From contig NZ_CP042176.1 in NCBI RefSeq assembly GCF_005937885.2, positions 5,079,501 to 5,143,500 of the forward strand: a stretch of DNA of 64,000 nucleotides, read 5' to 3'. The notes beneath the pieces were generated by a model. The model had not been told where the DNA came from. It made no database searches and saw only the letters and a list, made by a program, of their open reading frames with translations. Positions within the stretch are counted from its first letter, which is position 1. Each line of letters begins with the position of its first letter. Of this stretch, positions 52,129 to 61,190 are shown piece after piece. The translations under genes were made by a program, and so were the position numbers. The stretch comes from Bradyrhizobium sp. KBS0727. GTDB taxonomy: Bacteria > Pseudomonadota > Alphaproteobacteria > Rhizobiales > Xanthobacteraceae.

Positions 52129-54266
52129 ACCAGCAGCCGCCCTCTCCGTCCCCGCCCAAATTGCCGGTCAGCCTGGCGGCGAACCCGAAATTGTCGTCAT
52201 GGCTGAAATTCTCGCGCACCGGACAGGTGACGGTTTCGCCCGGCAAGGTGGAGATCGGCCAGGGTATCGTGACCGCGCTGGCCCAGATTGCCGCCGACGA
52301 ACTCGATGTCGATTTGTCGCGGGTGCAAATGATCCGTGCTTCGACCGCGGCGAGCCCCAACGAGGGCGTTACGTCGGGCAGCCTCTCGATTCAGCAATCC
52401 GGCCGCGCGCTGCGGCATGCCTGCGCCGAGGTTCGACATATCTTTCTTCAACTGGCTTCGGAACGGCTGGGCGTTGATGTCGATGCGCTCGGCATTGAGG
52501 ACGGCACCATTTCGGGACCCGGCAATGTCAGGACCAGTTATTGGGAATTGGCCGACGCCATCTCGCTCGATCGGGACGCCACGCCGGGTGCTGTGCCAAA
52601 GATCGCGACGCAGCGCGCGCTGGCGGGCCATTCGGTGCAGCGGATCGACATTCCCGACAAGGTGTTTGGCCGGCCGCGCTTCATCCACGATCAGTCGCTG
52701 GCGGGCATGCTGCATGGCCGCGTTCTGCGCCCGGAGCATGCCCGCGCAAACCTCCTCGAACTTAAGGAGGACAGCGCCCGCGCGATCGCCGGTCTCGTCG
52801 CCGTGGTCCGCGACGGCAATTTTGCCGGAGTCGTTTGCGAGACCGAGCACGGCGCGGAGCAAGCCCTTCTGGCGTTGCGCAAAAGCGCGACGTGGTCCGA
52901 CGGCGAACCGCTGCCTGATGAAAACGATCTGGTTTCATTCCTGAAGGCGCAACCGTCGGAATCGACTGTCATCGACAAGCGAACGGCCGCGGCAGGCGGA
53001 ACCGGAACCAAAACCATCCGGCGGCAATACACCCGCCCCTATATCGCGCATGCCTCGATCGCGCCGTCTTGCGCGATGGCGCAGTGGAACGGCGACCGCG
53101 TCCATGTCTGGACCCATAGCCAGGGCGTTTATCTGCTGCGCGCCGATCTGGCGCTGGTGCTCAAGCTGCCGGTCGAGAACATCACGGTCGAGCACATGGA
53201 AGGCGCCGGCTGCTATGGGCACAACGCCGCCGATGACGTGGCGCTCGACGCCGTACTGCTCGCGAGAGCTGCCGGCGGCCCGCCAGTGCGGGTGTTGTGG
53301 TCCCGCAATGACGAGATGTCGGATGCGCCGTTTGGCGCCGCAATGGCCATCGAGATCGAGGCCGATCTGGATGCCGGAGGCGACATCGTCGACTGGCGCC
53401 ATTCGATCTGGAGCAACGGTCATGCGGCGCGGCCAGGGCGCGCGGCGCAGCCTGCCTTGCTGGCGGCGTTCGAACTAGCAACACCGTTTCCGCGTATGGT
53501 CTCGACCAACCCGCCGCAGGCCAATGGCGGCGGCGCCGACAGGAACGCAATTCCGCTCTATGATTTTCCATCCTGGCTGATCGAGAGCCATCGCCTGACG
53601 ACGATGCCGATCCGCACTTCGGCGCTGCGGACGCTGGGCGCGCAGGGCAACGTGTTTGCGATCGAGTCCTTTCTCGATGAGATCGCCATCCGGCGCGGCG
53701 AGGACCCGATCGCCTTCCGGCTGCGGCACTTGCGCGACGAACGGGCCAAGGATGTGATCCGTGCCGTAGCGGGGCGTGCGAAGTGGAAGCCTTCGCGACA
53801 GCCCGGCATCGGCCATGGCATCGGCTTTGCCCGTTACAAGAACACCGGCGCCTATTGTGCCGTGATCGCCGAGATCGAGAGCGCCGAAGACATCCGGGTC
53901 AGGAAGCTGACGCTGGCAGTCGATGTCGGCGAAGCCATCAATCCCGACGGCGTGATCAACCAGATCGAAGGCGGCGCCATTCAGGCCACGAGTTGGGTGC
54001 TCAAGGAGCGCGTGCGCTTCGACCGGCAACGCATCACCAGCACCAGTTGGACCGACTACCCGATCCTGCGCTTCAGCGAAGTGCCGGAGGTGGAAGTCGA
54101 ATTGATCCAGCGCGCGGAGATGGATCCGGTCGGCGCCGGGGAAGCCGCGCATGGCCCGGTCACATCAGCCATCGCCAACGCCGTGTTCGACGCCCTCGGC
54201 GTGCGGGTGCGCCATCTGCCGATCACGCGCGACAGCCTCATCGCCGCCATGGAAGCCACAGCATGA
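52125..54266 (+). CDS. Molybdopterin-binding large subunit of the second xanthine-dehydrogenase-family enzyme
   Basis: A 713-aa Mo-cofactor subunit without a visible signal peptide, hence probably cytosolic, unlike the 924-aa relative in the opposite cluster. Visible are GQVTVSPGKVEIGQGIVTAL, AHASIAPSCAMAQW, EHMEGAGCYGHNAADD, RTLGAQGNVFAIESFLDEIA and a C-terminal VGAGEAAHGPVTSAIANAV with the catalytic Glu in the standard GAGE motif. It resembles nicotinate/isoquinoline dehydrogenase large subunits. It is coupled by four-base overlaps to both its partner and the ModA-like gene. Confidence 0.87.
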   Translation: MNQQPPSPSPPKLPVSLAANPKLSSWLKFSRTGQVTVSPGKVEIGQGIVTALAQIAADELDVDLSRVQMIRASTAASPNEGVTSGSLSIQQSGRALRHACAEVRHIFLQLASERLGVDVDALGIEDGTISGPGNVRTSYWELADAISLDRDATPGAVPKIATQRALAGHSVQRIDIPDKVFGRPRFIHDQSLAGMLHGRVLRPEHARANLLELKEDSARAIAGLVAVVRDGNFAGVVCETEHGAEQALLALRKSATWSDGEPLPDENDLVSFLKAQPSESTVIDKRTAAAGGTGTKTIRRQYTRPYIAHASIAPSCAMAQWNGDRVHVWTHSQGVYLLRADLALVLKLPVENITVEHMEGAGCYGHNAADDVALDAVLLARAAGGPPVRVLWSRNDEMSDAPFGAAMAIEIEADLDAGGDIVDWRHSIWSNGHAARPGRAAQPALLAAFELATPFPRMVSTNPPQANGGGADRNAIPLYDFPSWLIESHRLTTMPIRTSALRTLGAQGNVFAIESFLDEIAIRRGEDPIAFRLRHLRDERAKDVIRAVAGRAKWKPSRQPGIGHGIGFARYKNTGAYCAVIAEIESAEDIRVRKLTLAVDVGEAINPDGVINQIEGGAIQATSWVLKERVRFDRQRITSTSWTDYPILRFSEVPEVEVELIQRAEMDPVGAGEAAHGPVTSAIANAVFDALGVRVRHLPITRDSLIAAMEATA

Positions 54267-54970
54267 CCAACCTGAACATCCTGAGCGGCGGCGCGGCGCA
54301 TGGACTGGTTGGAAGCCTGGCGCCGGCATTCAAGGCCCAGACCGGGTTCGATATTGCAGGCGAGTTCGGCGCCGTCGGCGCCATGGCAGACAAATTGCGT
54401 GGGGGCATGCGGACCGACATCGTGATCCTGACCGCAGCGCTCCTCGCCACGCTGGCGGAGGAGAAGCTGGTCGTCGCCGCCTCGATATCAGATGTTGGTA
54501 TGGTCGAGACCGCCCTCGCCGTCCGCGCCAGCGATCCCAAGGTCGTGGCGCGGGATGAAGCCGGATTGCGCGATGCGCTGCTGGCCGCGGACGCGATCTT
54601 CGTGCCCGACACCCGAGTCTCGACGGCCGGAATACACGTCGCCAAGGTGCTGGCACGGCTCGGCATCACTGACGCCGTCGCCGCGCGGCTGAAGATCTTT
54701 CCGAACGGCGCGACCGCGATGCGCGAACTGGCGGCATCGAACGCGCGGCGTCCGATCGGTTGCACGCAGTCGACCGAAATCATCGGCACGGCAGGCGTCG
54801 TGCTGTCCGGTTCGCTGCCGCCGGGGTCCGAACTTGCGACCATGTACACGGCCGGCGTCACGACAGAGGCCACCCACCCGGCACAGGCTTCTGAACTGAT
54901 CGGCCTGTTGATCGGCGCCGCGCAACGCGAACAGCGCGAACGCGCGGGCTTCATCAGCGCGCAGAAGTGA
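54263..54970 (+). CDS. ModA-like substrate-binding protein without signal peptide
   Basis: A 235-aa SBP_bac_11-type molybdate/tungstate-binding fold: LNILSGGAAHGLVGSLAPAF, GRMRTDIVILTAA-like DIVILTAALLATL, DTRVSTAGIHVAKVLARLG and QSTEIIGTAGVVLSG. It starts directly at the mature fold, with no hydrophobic signal, so it should stay in the cytoplasm. Its ATG overlaps the stop of the molybdenum-hydroxylase large subunit (ATGA), so equal synthesis is expected. It may buffer or hand over molybdate, or act as a sensor; an anion of another kind cannot be excluded. Confidence 0.78.
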   Translation: MTNLNILSGGAAHGLVGSLAPAFKAQTGFDIAGEFGAVGAMADKLRGGMRTDIVILTAALLATLAEEKLVVAASISDVGMVETALAVRASDPKVVARDEAGLRDALLAADAIFVPDTRVSTAGIHVAKVLARLGITDAVAARLKIFPNGATAMRELAASNARRPIGCTQSTEIIGTAGVVLSGSLPPGSELATMYTAGVTTEATHPAQASELIGLLIGAAQREQRERAGFISAQK

Positions 54971-55078
54971 CCTCATCTGGGAGGTTCTGAAGGGTCCGGA
55001 CGCAAAATCGCGAAAACAACCCCATGCAAAGTAGAATGGGACCCAGCGGGATGATTTGGAGTTTGCCAAAGTCAATTC

Positions 55079-55092
55079 ATATACTAATATAT
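55079..55092. promoter_or_regulatory. Candidate GntR operator ATATACTAATATAT
   Basis: An AT-rich near-palindrome (12 of 14 positions symmetric) 17 bases before the GntR start, in otherwise GC-rich DNA. FCD-type GntR proteins typically bind such AT-rich sites and repress themselves. Confidence 0.5.
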
Positions 55093-55109
55093 CAATCGAG
55101 AAAGCAGAC

Positions 55110-55853
55110 ATGCCCGTGCCACCATCGAAAAAGACCGCACCGTCGGTTCGCCGAGTGGCCGCCGGCAATCGCCGCAGCGGCAGGCCGCGCTCGGCCACCA
55201 CGGCGTCACGGATCTATTCGGACCTTCGCAGCGAACTGGTGTCGCTGCAGCGCCGCCCCGGCGAGGCGATCTCCGAAGCCGAGATCGCGCTTTCATTTGG
55301 CGTCAGCCGAACTCCCGTCCGCGAAGCCATTCTGAAGTTGTCGGATGAGGGGCTGCTGGAGATCTATCCCCAGTCGGGCATCTTCGTCTCACGCATTCCG
55401 ATCGACGCACTGCCGGAAGCCATCATCATCCGCAAGGCGCTCGAGGAAACCACCGCACGACTGGCCGCGGAACGGGCGACATCGAGCCAGGTCCTGGCGC
55501 TGCGGGCGATCCTGGAACGACAACGCGAGGCCAGCGCTGCCGGCGACAGCGAAACATTCCACCAGACCGACGAACTGTTTCACGCCACCGTGGCGGAAGT
55601 CGCGGGCTATCCCGGAATCTGGAAATTCATCCAGCAGGTGAAGGTCCACGTCGATCGCTATCGCCGGCTGACCTTGCCGCAGCTCGGCCGGATCCCGAAG
55701 GTGATCACCGAACACGAAGCCGTCCTGACCGCGATCGAGGCCCACGACCCCGAGCGCGCGCGGCGGGCGATGGAAGCCCATCTCGAAAATCTTCTCGACA
55801 ACATTTCGGCCACCCAGCACATCAACCCGGAGTTCTTCGACCAACGACGCTAG
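55110..55853 (+). CDS. GntR-family (FCD) transcriptional regulator
   Basis: A 247-aa GntR/FCD regulator. N-terminal winged helix: ISEAEIALSFGVSRTPVREAI and GLLEIYPQSGIFVSRI, then a helical FCD effector domain with the metal/ligand residues of the group (FHQTDELFHATVAEV, EHEAVLTAIEAHDPERARRAMEAHLENL). A TTG start 18 codons further upstream is possible, but the ATG lies just after the palindrome and is preferred. It sits between the hydroxylase genes and the TRAP genes and probably controls one or both. Confidence 0.88.
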   Translation: MPVPPSKKTAPSVRRVAAGNRRSGRPRSATTASRIYSDLRSELVSLQRRPGEAISEAEIALSFGVSRTPVREAILKLSDEGLLEIYPQSGIFVSRIPIDALPEAIIIRKALEETTARLAAERATSSQVLALRAILERQREASAAGDSETFHQTDELFHATVAEVAGYPGIWKFIQQVKVHVDRYRRLTLPQLGRIPKVITEHEAVLTAIEAHDPERARRAMEAHLENLLDNISATQHINPEFFDQRR

Positions 55854-55897
55854 AACTCCAAAAGCAATCAAAACGACAAGCAACATCGGGAGGAAAC

Positions 55898-56896
55898 ATG
55901 AAACGCCGCGATTTCATCAAGATGGGTGCAGGATTTGGGGCCGCCTTGGCGACCGCGACACCGCTGTCGGGCGCACGCGCGCAGGCGAAATCGGTTTTCA
56001 AAGCGTCCGACGTTCAGCCAGCGGGTTATCCGACCGTGGTTGCGACCGAGAACATGGGCAAGAAACTCGAAGCCGCCACCAATGGACGGCTCTCCGTGCA
56101 GATGTTTCCGTCGATGCAACTGGGCGGAGAGAAGGAAACCATCGAACAAACGCAGATCGGCGCGATCCAGCTGCTGCGCGTCAGCGCCGGAACCGTCGGT
56201 CCGATCGTCGACGAGATCAACGTGGTCAACATGCCATTCCTGTTCAAGAACATGGCACAGGCCGAACGGATGATGGACGGCCCGATCGGGCAGGAGCTGC
56301 TCGACAAGATCACCGCCAATGCCAACGCCGGCCTGGTGGCGCTGTGCTGGATGAACTCGGGCTCGCGCAGCCTCTACAATACCAAGCACCCGATCAAGTC
56401 GATCGAGGATCTCAAGGGCCTCAAATTCCGCGTCATCGGCAACCCGATCTTCGTCGACATGATGAATGCGCTCGGCGGCAACGGCGTCGCGATGGGGTAC
56501 GATCAGGTGTTCAGCGCCCTGCAGACCGGTGTCATCGACGGCGCCGAAAACAACATGCCGAGCTACGTCTTCAGCAACCACTTCACGGCTGCAAAATATT
56601 ACTCGCTGACCGAACACCTGATCATTCCCGAAGTCATGGTGTTTTCGAAGCGCAGCTGGGCCGCGCTGTCGAGCGAGGATCAGAGCCTGGTGAAGAAATT
56701 TGCCCGCGAGGCGCAACTGGAAGAGCGCGATCTCTGGAACAAATACGAGCAGCAGGCGATGGACAAGGCCAAGGCGGCCGGCTGCAAAATCGTCGAAATC
56801 GCTGACAAGGCGCCGTTCCAGAATGCGGTCAAGCCGGTGTGGGAAAAATACGGCCCGAAATATGCGGACATGATCAAGCGTATCCAGGCGGTCTGA
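55898..56896 (+). CDS. TRAP transporter substrate-binding protein (DctP type), second system
   Basis: A 332-aa TRAP receptor with a twin-arginine signal (MKRRDFIKMGAGFGAALAT, ending ARAQA). Mature motifs: FKASDVQPAGYPTVVATENM, TNGRLSVQMFPSMQLGGE, SIEDLKGLKFRVIGNPIFV with the ligand Arg and QTGVIDGAENNMPSYVFS. GGGAGGAAAC precedes the ATG. Followed by DctQ and DctM. The regulator upstream and the cyclase-family hydrolase downstream suggest a small inducible carboxylate pathway. Confidence 0.9.
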   Translation: MKRRDFIKMGAGFGAALATATPLSGARAQAKSVFKASDVQPAGYPTVVATENMGKKLEAATNGRLSVQMFPSMQLGGEKETIEQTQIGAIQLLRVSAGTVGPIVDEINVVNMPFLFKNMAQAERMMDGPIGQELLDKITANANAGLVALCWMNSGSRSLYNTKHPIKSIEDLKGLKFRVIGNPIFVDMMNALGGNGVAMGYDQVFSALQTGVIDGAENNMPSYVFSNHFTAAKYYSLTEHLIIPEVMVFSKRSWAALSSEDQSLVKKFAREAQLEERDLWNKYEQQAMDKAKAAGCKIVEIADKAPFQNAVKPVWEKYGPKYADMIKRIQAV

Positions 56897-56927
56897 TCGA
56901 ACGCCGGTAACCGGGGGGGCTCCAAAA

Positions 56928-57440
56928 ATGGCCGGATCATTTCGCCGGGCGATGGACTACCTGTACCTCGCTTGCGTCGTCGTCGGCTGCACGGCGCTGG
57001 TGCTGATCTCGGCCATCATCCCCTGGGCGGTGTTCACGCGCTACGTGCTCAACAGCGCCGCCTCGTGGCCGGAACCGCTTGCGGTTCTGCTGACGATCGT
57101 GGTGACCTTCATCGGGGCGGCGGCCGGCTACCGGCTCAACCTGCACATGAATGTCGCCTTCTTCGCCGACAAGCTGCCGGCCCCTTATCGCAAGCTGCTC
57201 GAACTCGTCGTTCAGCTTTTGATGGCGCTGATTGCGATCTTCATGATCGTCTGGGGCGGCCGGCTGGTCGAGGTGACCTGGTACAACACGATCGCGGATT
57301 TTCCGTTCCTGTCCGTCGGCGTCACCTACCTGCCGATTCCGGTCGGTGGTGCCTGCCTGCTGCTTTTCATCGTCGAGCGGATTTTCCTCGGTGTGCCGCC
57401 CGACCCGATCGCCCATCTCCACGAAATCGCGATCGACTGA
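56928..57440 (+). CDS. TRAP transporter small permease (DctQ type), second system
   Basis: A 170-aa membrane protein with four helices (about 9-31, 49-67, 88-110, 130-148) and the DctQ pattern VFTRYVLNSAASWPEPLAVLL. It lies 31 bases after the receptor gene and 15 before the large permease. Confidence 0.88.
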   Translation: MAGSFRRAMDYLYLACVVVGCTALVLISAIIPWAVFTRYVLNSAASWPEPLAVLLTIVVTFIGAAAGYRLNLHMNVAFFADKLPAPYRKLLELVVQLLMALIAIFMIVWGGRLVEVTWYNTIADFPFLSVGVTYLPIPVGGACLLLFIVERIFLGVPPDPIAHLHEIAID

Positions 57441-57455
57441 CGGCGGAGATCCCTC

Positions 57456-58745
57456 ATGGATATCTTCATTCTCCTCACGACGATGCTGGTGTGCTTTGTG
57501 ATCGGCATGCCGATCGCCTATTCGCTGGCGATGGCCGCGATCGTCGGCGCGCTGTCGATCGGCATTCCGCTGGAAGCCGTGATGCTGAAAATATCCGACG
57601 GCGTCAGCAAGGTGGCGATGCTGACCATTCCGTTCTTCGTGCTGGCGGGCGCCATCATGGCCGAGGGCGGCATGGCGCGCCGGCTGGTCGCGTTTGCCGA
57701 CGTGCTGGTCGGACTGACGCGCCTGCGCGGCGGCCTGTCCATCGTCAACGTGCTGGCAACGACGTTCCTGAGCGGCATTTCCGGCTCGGCGGTGGCGGAC
57801 ACTTCCGCGATCGGCTCGGTGATGATCCCGCAAATGGAGAAGAGCGGCTATCCCCGGGTGTTCGCCACCAACCTGACGATCACGTCCTCGGTTCAGGCGC
57901 TACTGGTGCCGCCGAGCCACAATGCCGTACTGTATTCGCTCGCGACCGGGGGCACCATTTCGATCAGCGCCCTGTTCATGGCCGGCGTTTTTCCGGGGCT
58001 CCTGCTCGGCTTCTCGCTGATCATTCTCTGTCTCGTCATTGCCTACCGCAACGACCATCCGCGCGGCCAGCTCGTGCCGGCAAAGGACGCCATCAAGATC
58101 ACCATCGACGCTGCCTGGGGCCTCATCACGCTGGTCATCATCCTCGGCGGCATTCTGGGAGGAATTTTCACGGCAATCGAAGCCGGCGCCGTGGCCTGCA
58201 TCTGGGCGTTTTTCGTCACGATGTTCATCTACCGCGACTATCGCTGGCGCGACCTGCCGGTACTTCTGCATCGAACGCTGCGCACCGTCGCCATGGTGCT
58301 GACATTGATCGCCTGCGCTTCCAGCGTCGGCTACATCATGGCGCTGACGCAGATGCCGGCCAAGATGACCGCGTTCTTCCTGTCGATCTCCAGCAATAAA
58401 TACGTCATCCTGTTCCTGATCAACATCCTGCTGCTGGTACTCGGCACCCTGGTCGACATGGCGCCGTCGATCCTGATTGCGACGCCGATCCTGCTGCCTG
58501 TCATGGCTAACTTTGGCGTCGACCCGGTTCATTTCGGGATGATCATGCTGCTCAACCTCGGTATCGGGCTCTGCCACCCGCCGGTCGGGGCGATCCTGTT
58601 CGTGGGGTGCGCGGTCGGCAAGGTCACCATCGAGGAGGTGATGCGGAAGATCTGGCCGTTCTACGGCGTGATGTTCCTGGTGCTGATGTTCGTCACCTAC
58701 ATTCCCGAAATCTCGCTCTGGCTGCCGCGGCACGTCTTGCGCTGA
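57456..58745 (+). CDS. TRAP transporter large permease (DctM type), second system
   Basis: A 429-aa polytopic permease of the DctM type. Stretches such as FFVLAGAIMAEGGMARRLV, FLSGISGSAVADTSAIGSVM, PQMEKSGYPRVFATNL and LGIGLCHPPVGAILFVGCAVG are diagnostic. About a dozen hydrophobic segments cover the protein. Confidence 0.9.
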   Translation: MDIFILLTTMLVCFVIGMPIAYSLAMAAIVGALSIGIPLEAVMLKISDGVSKVAMLTIPFFVLAGAIMAEGGMARRLVAFADVLVGLTRLRGGLSIVNVLATTFLSGISGSAVADTSAIGSVMIPQMEKSGYPRVFATNLTITSSVQALLVPPSHNAVLYSLATGGTISISALFMAGVFPGLLLGFSLIILCLVIAYRNDHPRGQLVPAKDAIKITIDAAWGLITLVIILGGILGGIFTAIEAGAVACIWAFFVTMFIYRDYRWRDLPVLLHRTLRTVAMVLTLIACASSVGYIMALTQMPAKMTAFFLSISSNKYVILFLINILLLVLGTLVDMAPSILIATPILLPVMANFGVDPVHFGMIMLLNLGIGLCHPPVGAILFVGCAVGKVTIEEVMRKIWPFYGVMFLVLMFVTYIPEISLWLPRHVLR

Positions 58746-58819
58746 CCGACCGGCCATCTTGCCGCCAGCCAGGAAAAACGCCAGCATGACGGGACATTTT
58801 TGCGAGAAGGGTCCCCGCC

Positions 58820-59506
58820 GTGAAGATCGTCGATCTCAGCCGAGAGTTATATCACCGCACCCCGAGCTATCCCGGCCATCCGCCGGTCATGCACGGCGTC
58901 TGGAAGAGCCACGAGGAATCCTTTGCCGAATCCGGCAACGTGCACGGGCTGGCCTCGATGTTCATCTCGATGGTCGACCATGCCGGCACCCATATCGACG
59001 CGCCCCTTCACTTCGGCAAAAGCGGCATCCCGATCGACCAGTATCCGCTGGAGAAGTGCATCGTGCCGGGCATCTGCATCGACCTGCGTCACATCGCGCC
59101 GCGCGCCGAGATTGCGCCCGCCGATCTCGAGGCGGCGGTGACAAAGGCCGGCGTCCCGGTGCCCAATGGCGGCACCGTCCTGCTTTGCACCGGCCACCAC
59201 GCCCGCACCTTTCCGCGCAAGGAATATTCCAGCGACAATTCGGGCGTGAACGTCGCCGCCACCGAATGGTTGGCAAGGCAAGGTGTCGTGCATTTCGGCA
59301 TCGATTCGATGCGGCCCGGCCCGGAGGGCGATGTCAATGCGTTGGTTCACAAGGCCTGCCTCGACCTCGACATCACCCACATCGAGAGCCTGTGCAATCT
59401 CGAAGCATTGCTCGGCAAGGGCCAGTTCACCTTCATCGGCCTGCCGATGAAGTGGCGCGGCGGCACCGCCTCGCCGATCCGTGCCGTGGCGGTGTTCGAT
59501 ATGTAG
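58820..59506 (+). CDS. Cyclase family protein (kynurenine-formamidase fold)
   Basis: A 228-aa metal-dependent hydrolase. The signature VDHAGTHIDAPLHFG (His54, His58, Asp60, His64) matches the Cyclase/KynB family, as do TGHHARTFPR and GIDSMRPGPEGD. No signal peptide. It is the last gene of the rightward cluster, 74 bases after the TRAP permease. Relatives hydrolyse formamides, isatin or lactone-like amides, which would fit the N-heterocycle theme of the molybdenum hydroxylase upstream. Confidence 0.86.
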   Translation: MKIVDLSRELYHRTPSYPGHPPVMHGVWKSHEESFAESGNVHGLASMFISMVDHAGTHIDAPLHFGKSGIPIDQYPLEKCIVPGICIDLRHIAPRAEIAPADLEAAVTKAGVPVPNGGTVLLCTGHHARTFPRKEYSSDNSGVNVAATEWLARQGVVHFGIDSMRPGPEGDVNALVHKACLDLDITHIESLCNLEALLGKGQFTFIGLPMKWRGGTASPIRAVAVFDM

Positions 59507-59558
59507 CCGCGCGACCGCGCTGAATTCACGATCGAACACGGCGCCAAACTCCGGCCCC

Positions 59559-59822
59559 TCAATAAGCCTTGACGGTCCGGACTTCCCTGTTTGGCCGGAC
59601 GAGGCGCGTTGGCGGCTCGCGCACGAAGTTCATGCCGACGAATTCGGCCTCGGCGGCGTCCGATATCCATTTGGACGCGCCGGGATGGCTGATCGCAAAC
59701 GCGATCAACGCGACCACGCCAAGGACGGGCAGAGCAATCAGCTTCATGTTCCAGTTGCGATAAGCGCCGTGGCTGTCGCGGCGCTGCTTGTCAAACGAAC
59801 CGGGCATGGACGCCTCCATCAT
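59559..59822 (-). CDS. Small single-helix membrane protein, unknown function
   Basis: An 87-aa protein with one hydrophobic segment (about 27-43, LIALPVLGVVALIAFAI) and a polar C terminus rich in Arg and Pro. No recognisable family. The ATG after a GGAGG-like stretch is assumed; a second ATG five codons in is equally possible. It lies between convergent genes and is leftward, downstream of the Crp-type regulator gene. Confidence 0.6.
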   Translation of the reverse strand: MMEASMPGSFDKQRRDSHGAYRNWNMKLIALPVLGVVALIAFAISHPGASKWISDAAEAEFVGMNFVREPPTRLVRPNREVRTVKAY

Positions 59823-59932
59823 AGGCAGTGCCCTCCCCCCGGAGCATGCCTTACCGTCCCGCGCGCGTGGGCCATGTGAAATGCTTCACACGCCGTTTGA
59901 AGTTCACTGCCTTGTGAGAATCGGCCGGAACG

Positions 59933-60667
59933 CTAGTCGCCGTCGCCGGCAGGACCCGCTTCGGCGAGTTCGCGAAGCATCTCGGCATTCAGCACCACGA
60001 TGGCGCCATGCTCCAGACGAACCCAGTCGCGCGAGGCCCAGGCGCGTAGCTGCTTGTTGATGCTCTCCCGCGTCATGCCGACCATTTCGCTGATTTCCTG
60101 CTGGGTAATCGCGATGGTCCGCCCCTGCGGTTCGAGCTTGTGCTTCTCGGTCAGGCGAAGCAACGCGCTGGCCAATCGTCCCGGCAGATTCTGAAGAATG
60201 ATCTGTTCGACCTGATCGCTGGTCACGCGCAACCGCTCGCAGAGCAGCTCGATGAATTTCATCGCTAGCGATGGCTGGCTTTTCACGAACGGGATGAACT
60301 CGCGCTTGTCGATGACGAACAGCTCGCAATTGCTGTTGGCGATGGCGTCGGCGGATCGTGCGCGTCCATCGAGCAGCGCCATTTCGCCGAAAATCTCGCC
60401 GGGTCCGATGATATTGAGGATGGCATTGCGGCCATCGGGCGACGAGATGCTCATCTTCACCGTGCCCGAGATAACCGCGTACAGGCTATTGCCGGGATCG
60501 CCCTTGGAGAACAGCGTGCTGCCCCGTTTCAGCGTCGCGTGCCTGGCGTAACGGCAGAGCTGATCGAACGCATCAGGCTCGAGATCGGCAAAGATCGGGT
60601 GCTTGCGCAAGACCGACAGCTTGCTGCTCGTGAATCCGTGCGCTTCGCCCGTCCTTTGTTGAGGCAC
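59933..60667 (-). CDS. Crp/Fnr-family transcriptional regulator, probable GTG start
   Basis: A 244-aa regulator. The cyclic-nucleotide-binding fold (about 20-130) includes FSKGDPGNSLYAVISG, GEIFGEMALLDGRARSADA; the C-terminal helix-turn-helix is TQQEISEMVGMTRESINKQL. The frame extends 48 codons further upstream with an ATG, but the GTG gives a family-sized protein and follows GGAG. No cysteine cluster of the Fnr type is present, so it is probably a cAMP-type or unliganded member. Control targets are unknown. Confidence 0.85.
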   Translation of the reverse strand: MPQQRTGEAHGFTSSKLSVLRKHPIFADLEPDAFDQLCRYARHATLKRGSTLFSKGDPGNSLYAVISGTVKMSISSPDGRNAILNIIGPGEIFGEMALLDGRARSADAIANSNCELFVIDKREFIPFVKSQPSLAMKFIELLCERLRVTSDQVEQIILQNLPGRLASALLRLTEKHKLEPQGRTIAITQQEISEMVGMTRESINKQLRAWASRDWVRLEHGAIVVLNAEMLRELAEAGPAGDGD

Positions 60668-61190
60668 GCCAGTCAAACTCCAAGGAATTTCCACGGAAAA
60701 CTGCAGGGGATGCAGTCCTTCCGTAATGAACGCCGGTCGGCTTTTCAACCGGAAAGCACGCGACTGCGTCGTTTTGGCGGCCAATGCATAAAAATGGTGC
60801 CCGTTATTCAACGCTTCGGTAACCGCGGGACCCCGCGATCACCGCCTACGGCAGTCGAGCCCCGGCACCGGTTGTCGCAGCAACTTCATCCGCCGATCAA
60901 TGCGATAGCTTCCCTGAGCCGGTCGACCAGCATGGCGCCATTGTCCGGCCCGGCCCCTGATCCGCGGAAAACAGCAAACCATTCCCGCCACGCGGAAATA
61001 GCCGGACGCCGTTGAGGCGGTGCGCAGGGAAATTCGCGGAGCCTATGCGTGGTCCGCCGGCCCCTGTGCGATGGGCGCCAAGTACTATGTCGGCCGCGGC
61101 GGCCGCCGGTATGCCTGCTATTGATGGCGAGACTATTTATAACAAGATTTGCCGCCGGCCAGTGACGCCAGCAGCCTCATCGCCGGCGGT
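60668..61190. other. Gene-poor stretch with gene remnants
   Basis: No complete gene. On the plus strand a 34-aa frame at 61020-61124 encodes a distinctive cysteine-containing end (AGPCAMGAKYYVGRGG, then RRYACY) just after an in-frame stop, which may be the tail of a broken gene. On the minus strand around 60,870-60,950 a frame ending LVDRLREAIALIGG could be another remnant. A hairpin lies at the right end. Confidence 0.4.
61152..61189 (-). terminator. Hairpin downstream of a Bug-type gene
   Basis: CCGCCGGC at 61152-61159 pairs exactly with GCCGGCGG at 61182-61189, two bases past the stop of the leftward Bug gene, with a 22-base loop and an AT-rich tail (CAAATCTTGTTATAAAT on the minus strand). 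No continuous U-tract, so only a candidate. Confidence 0.4.
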
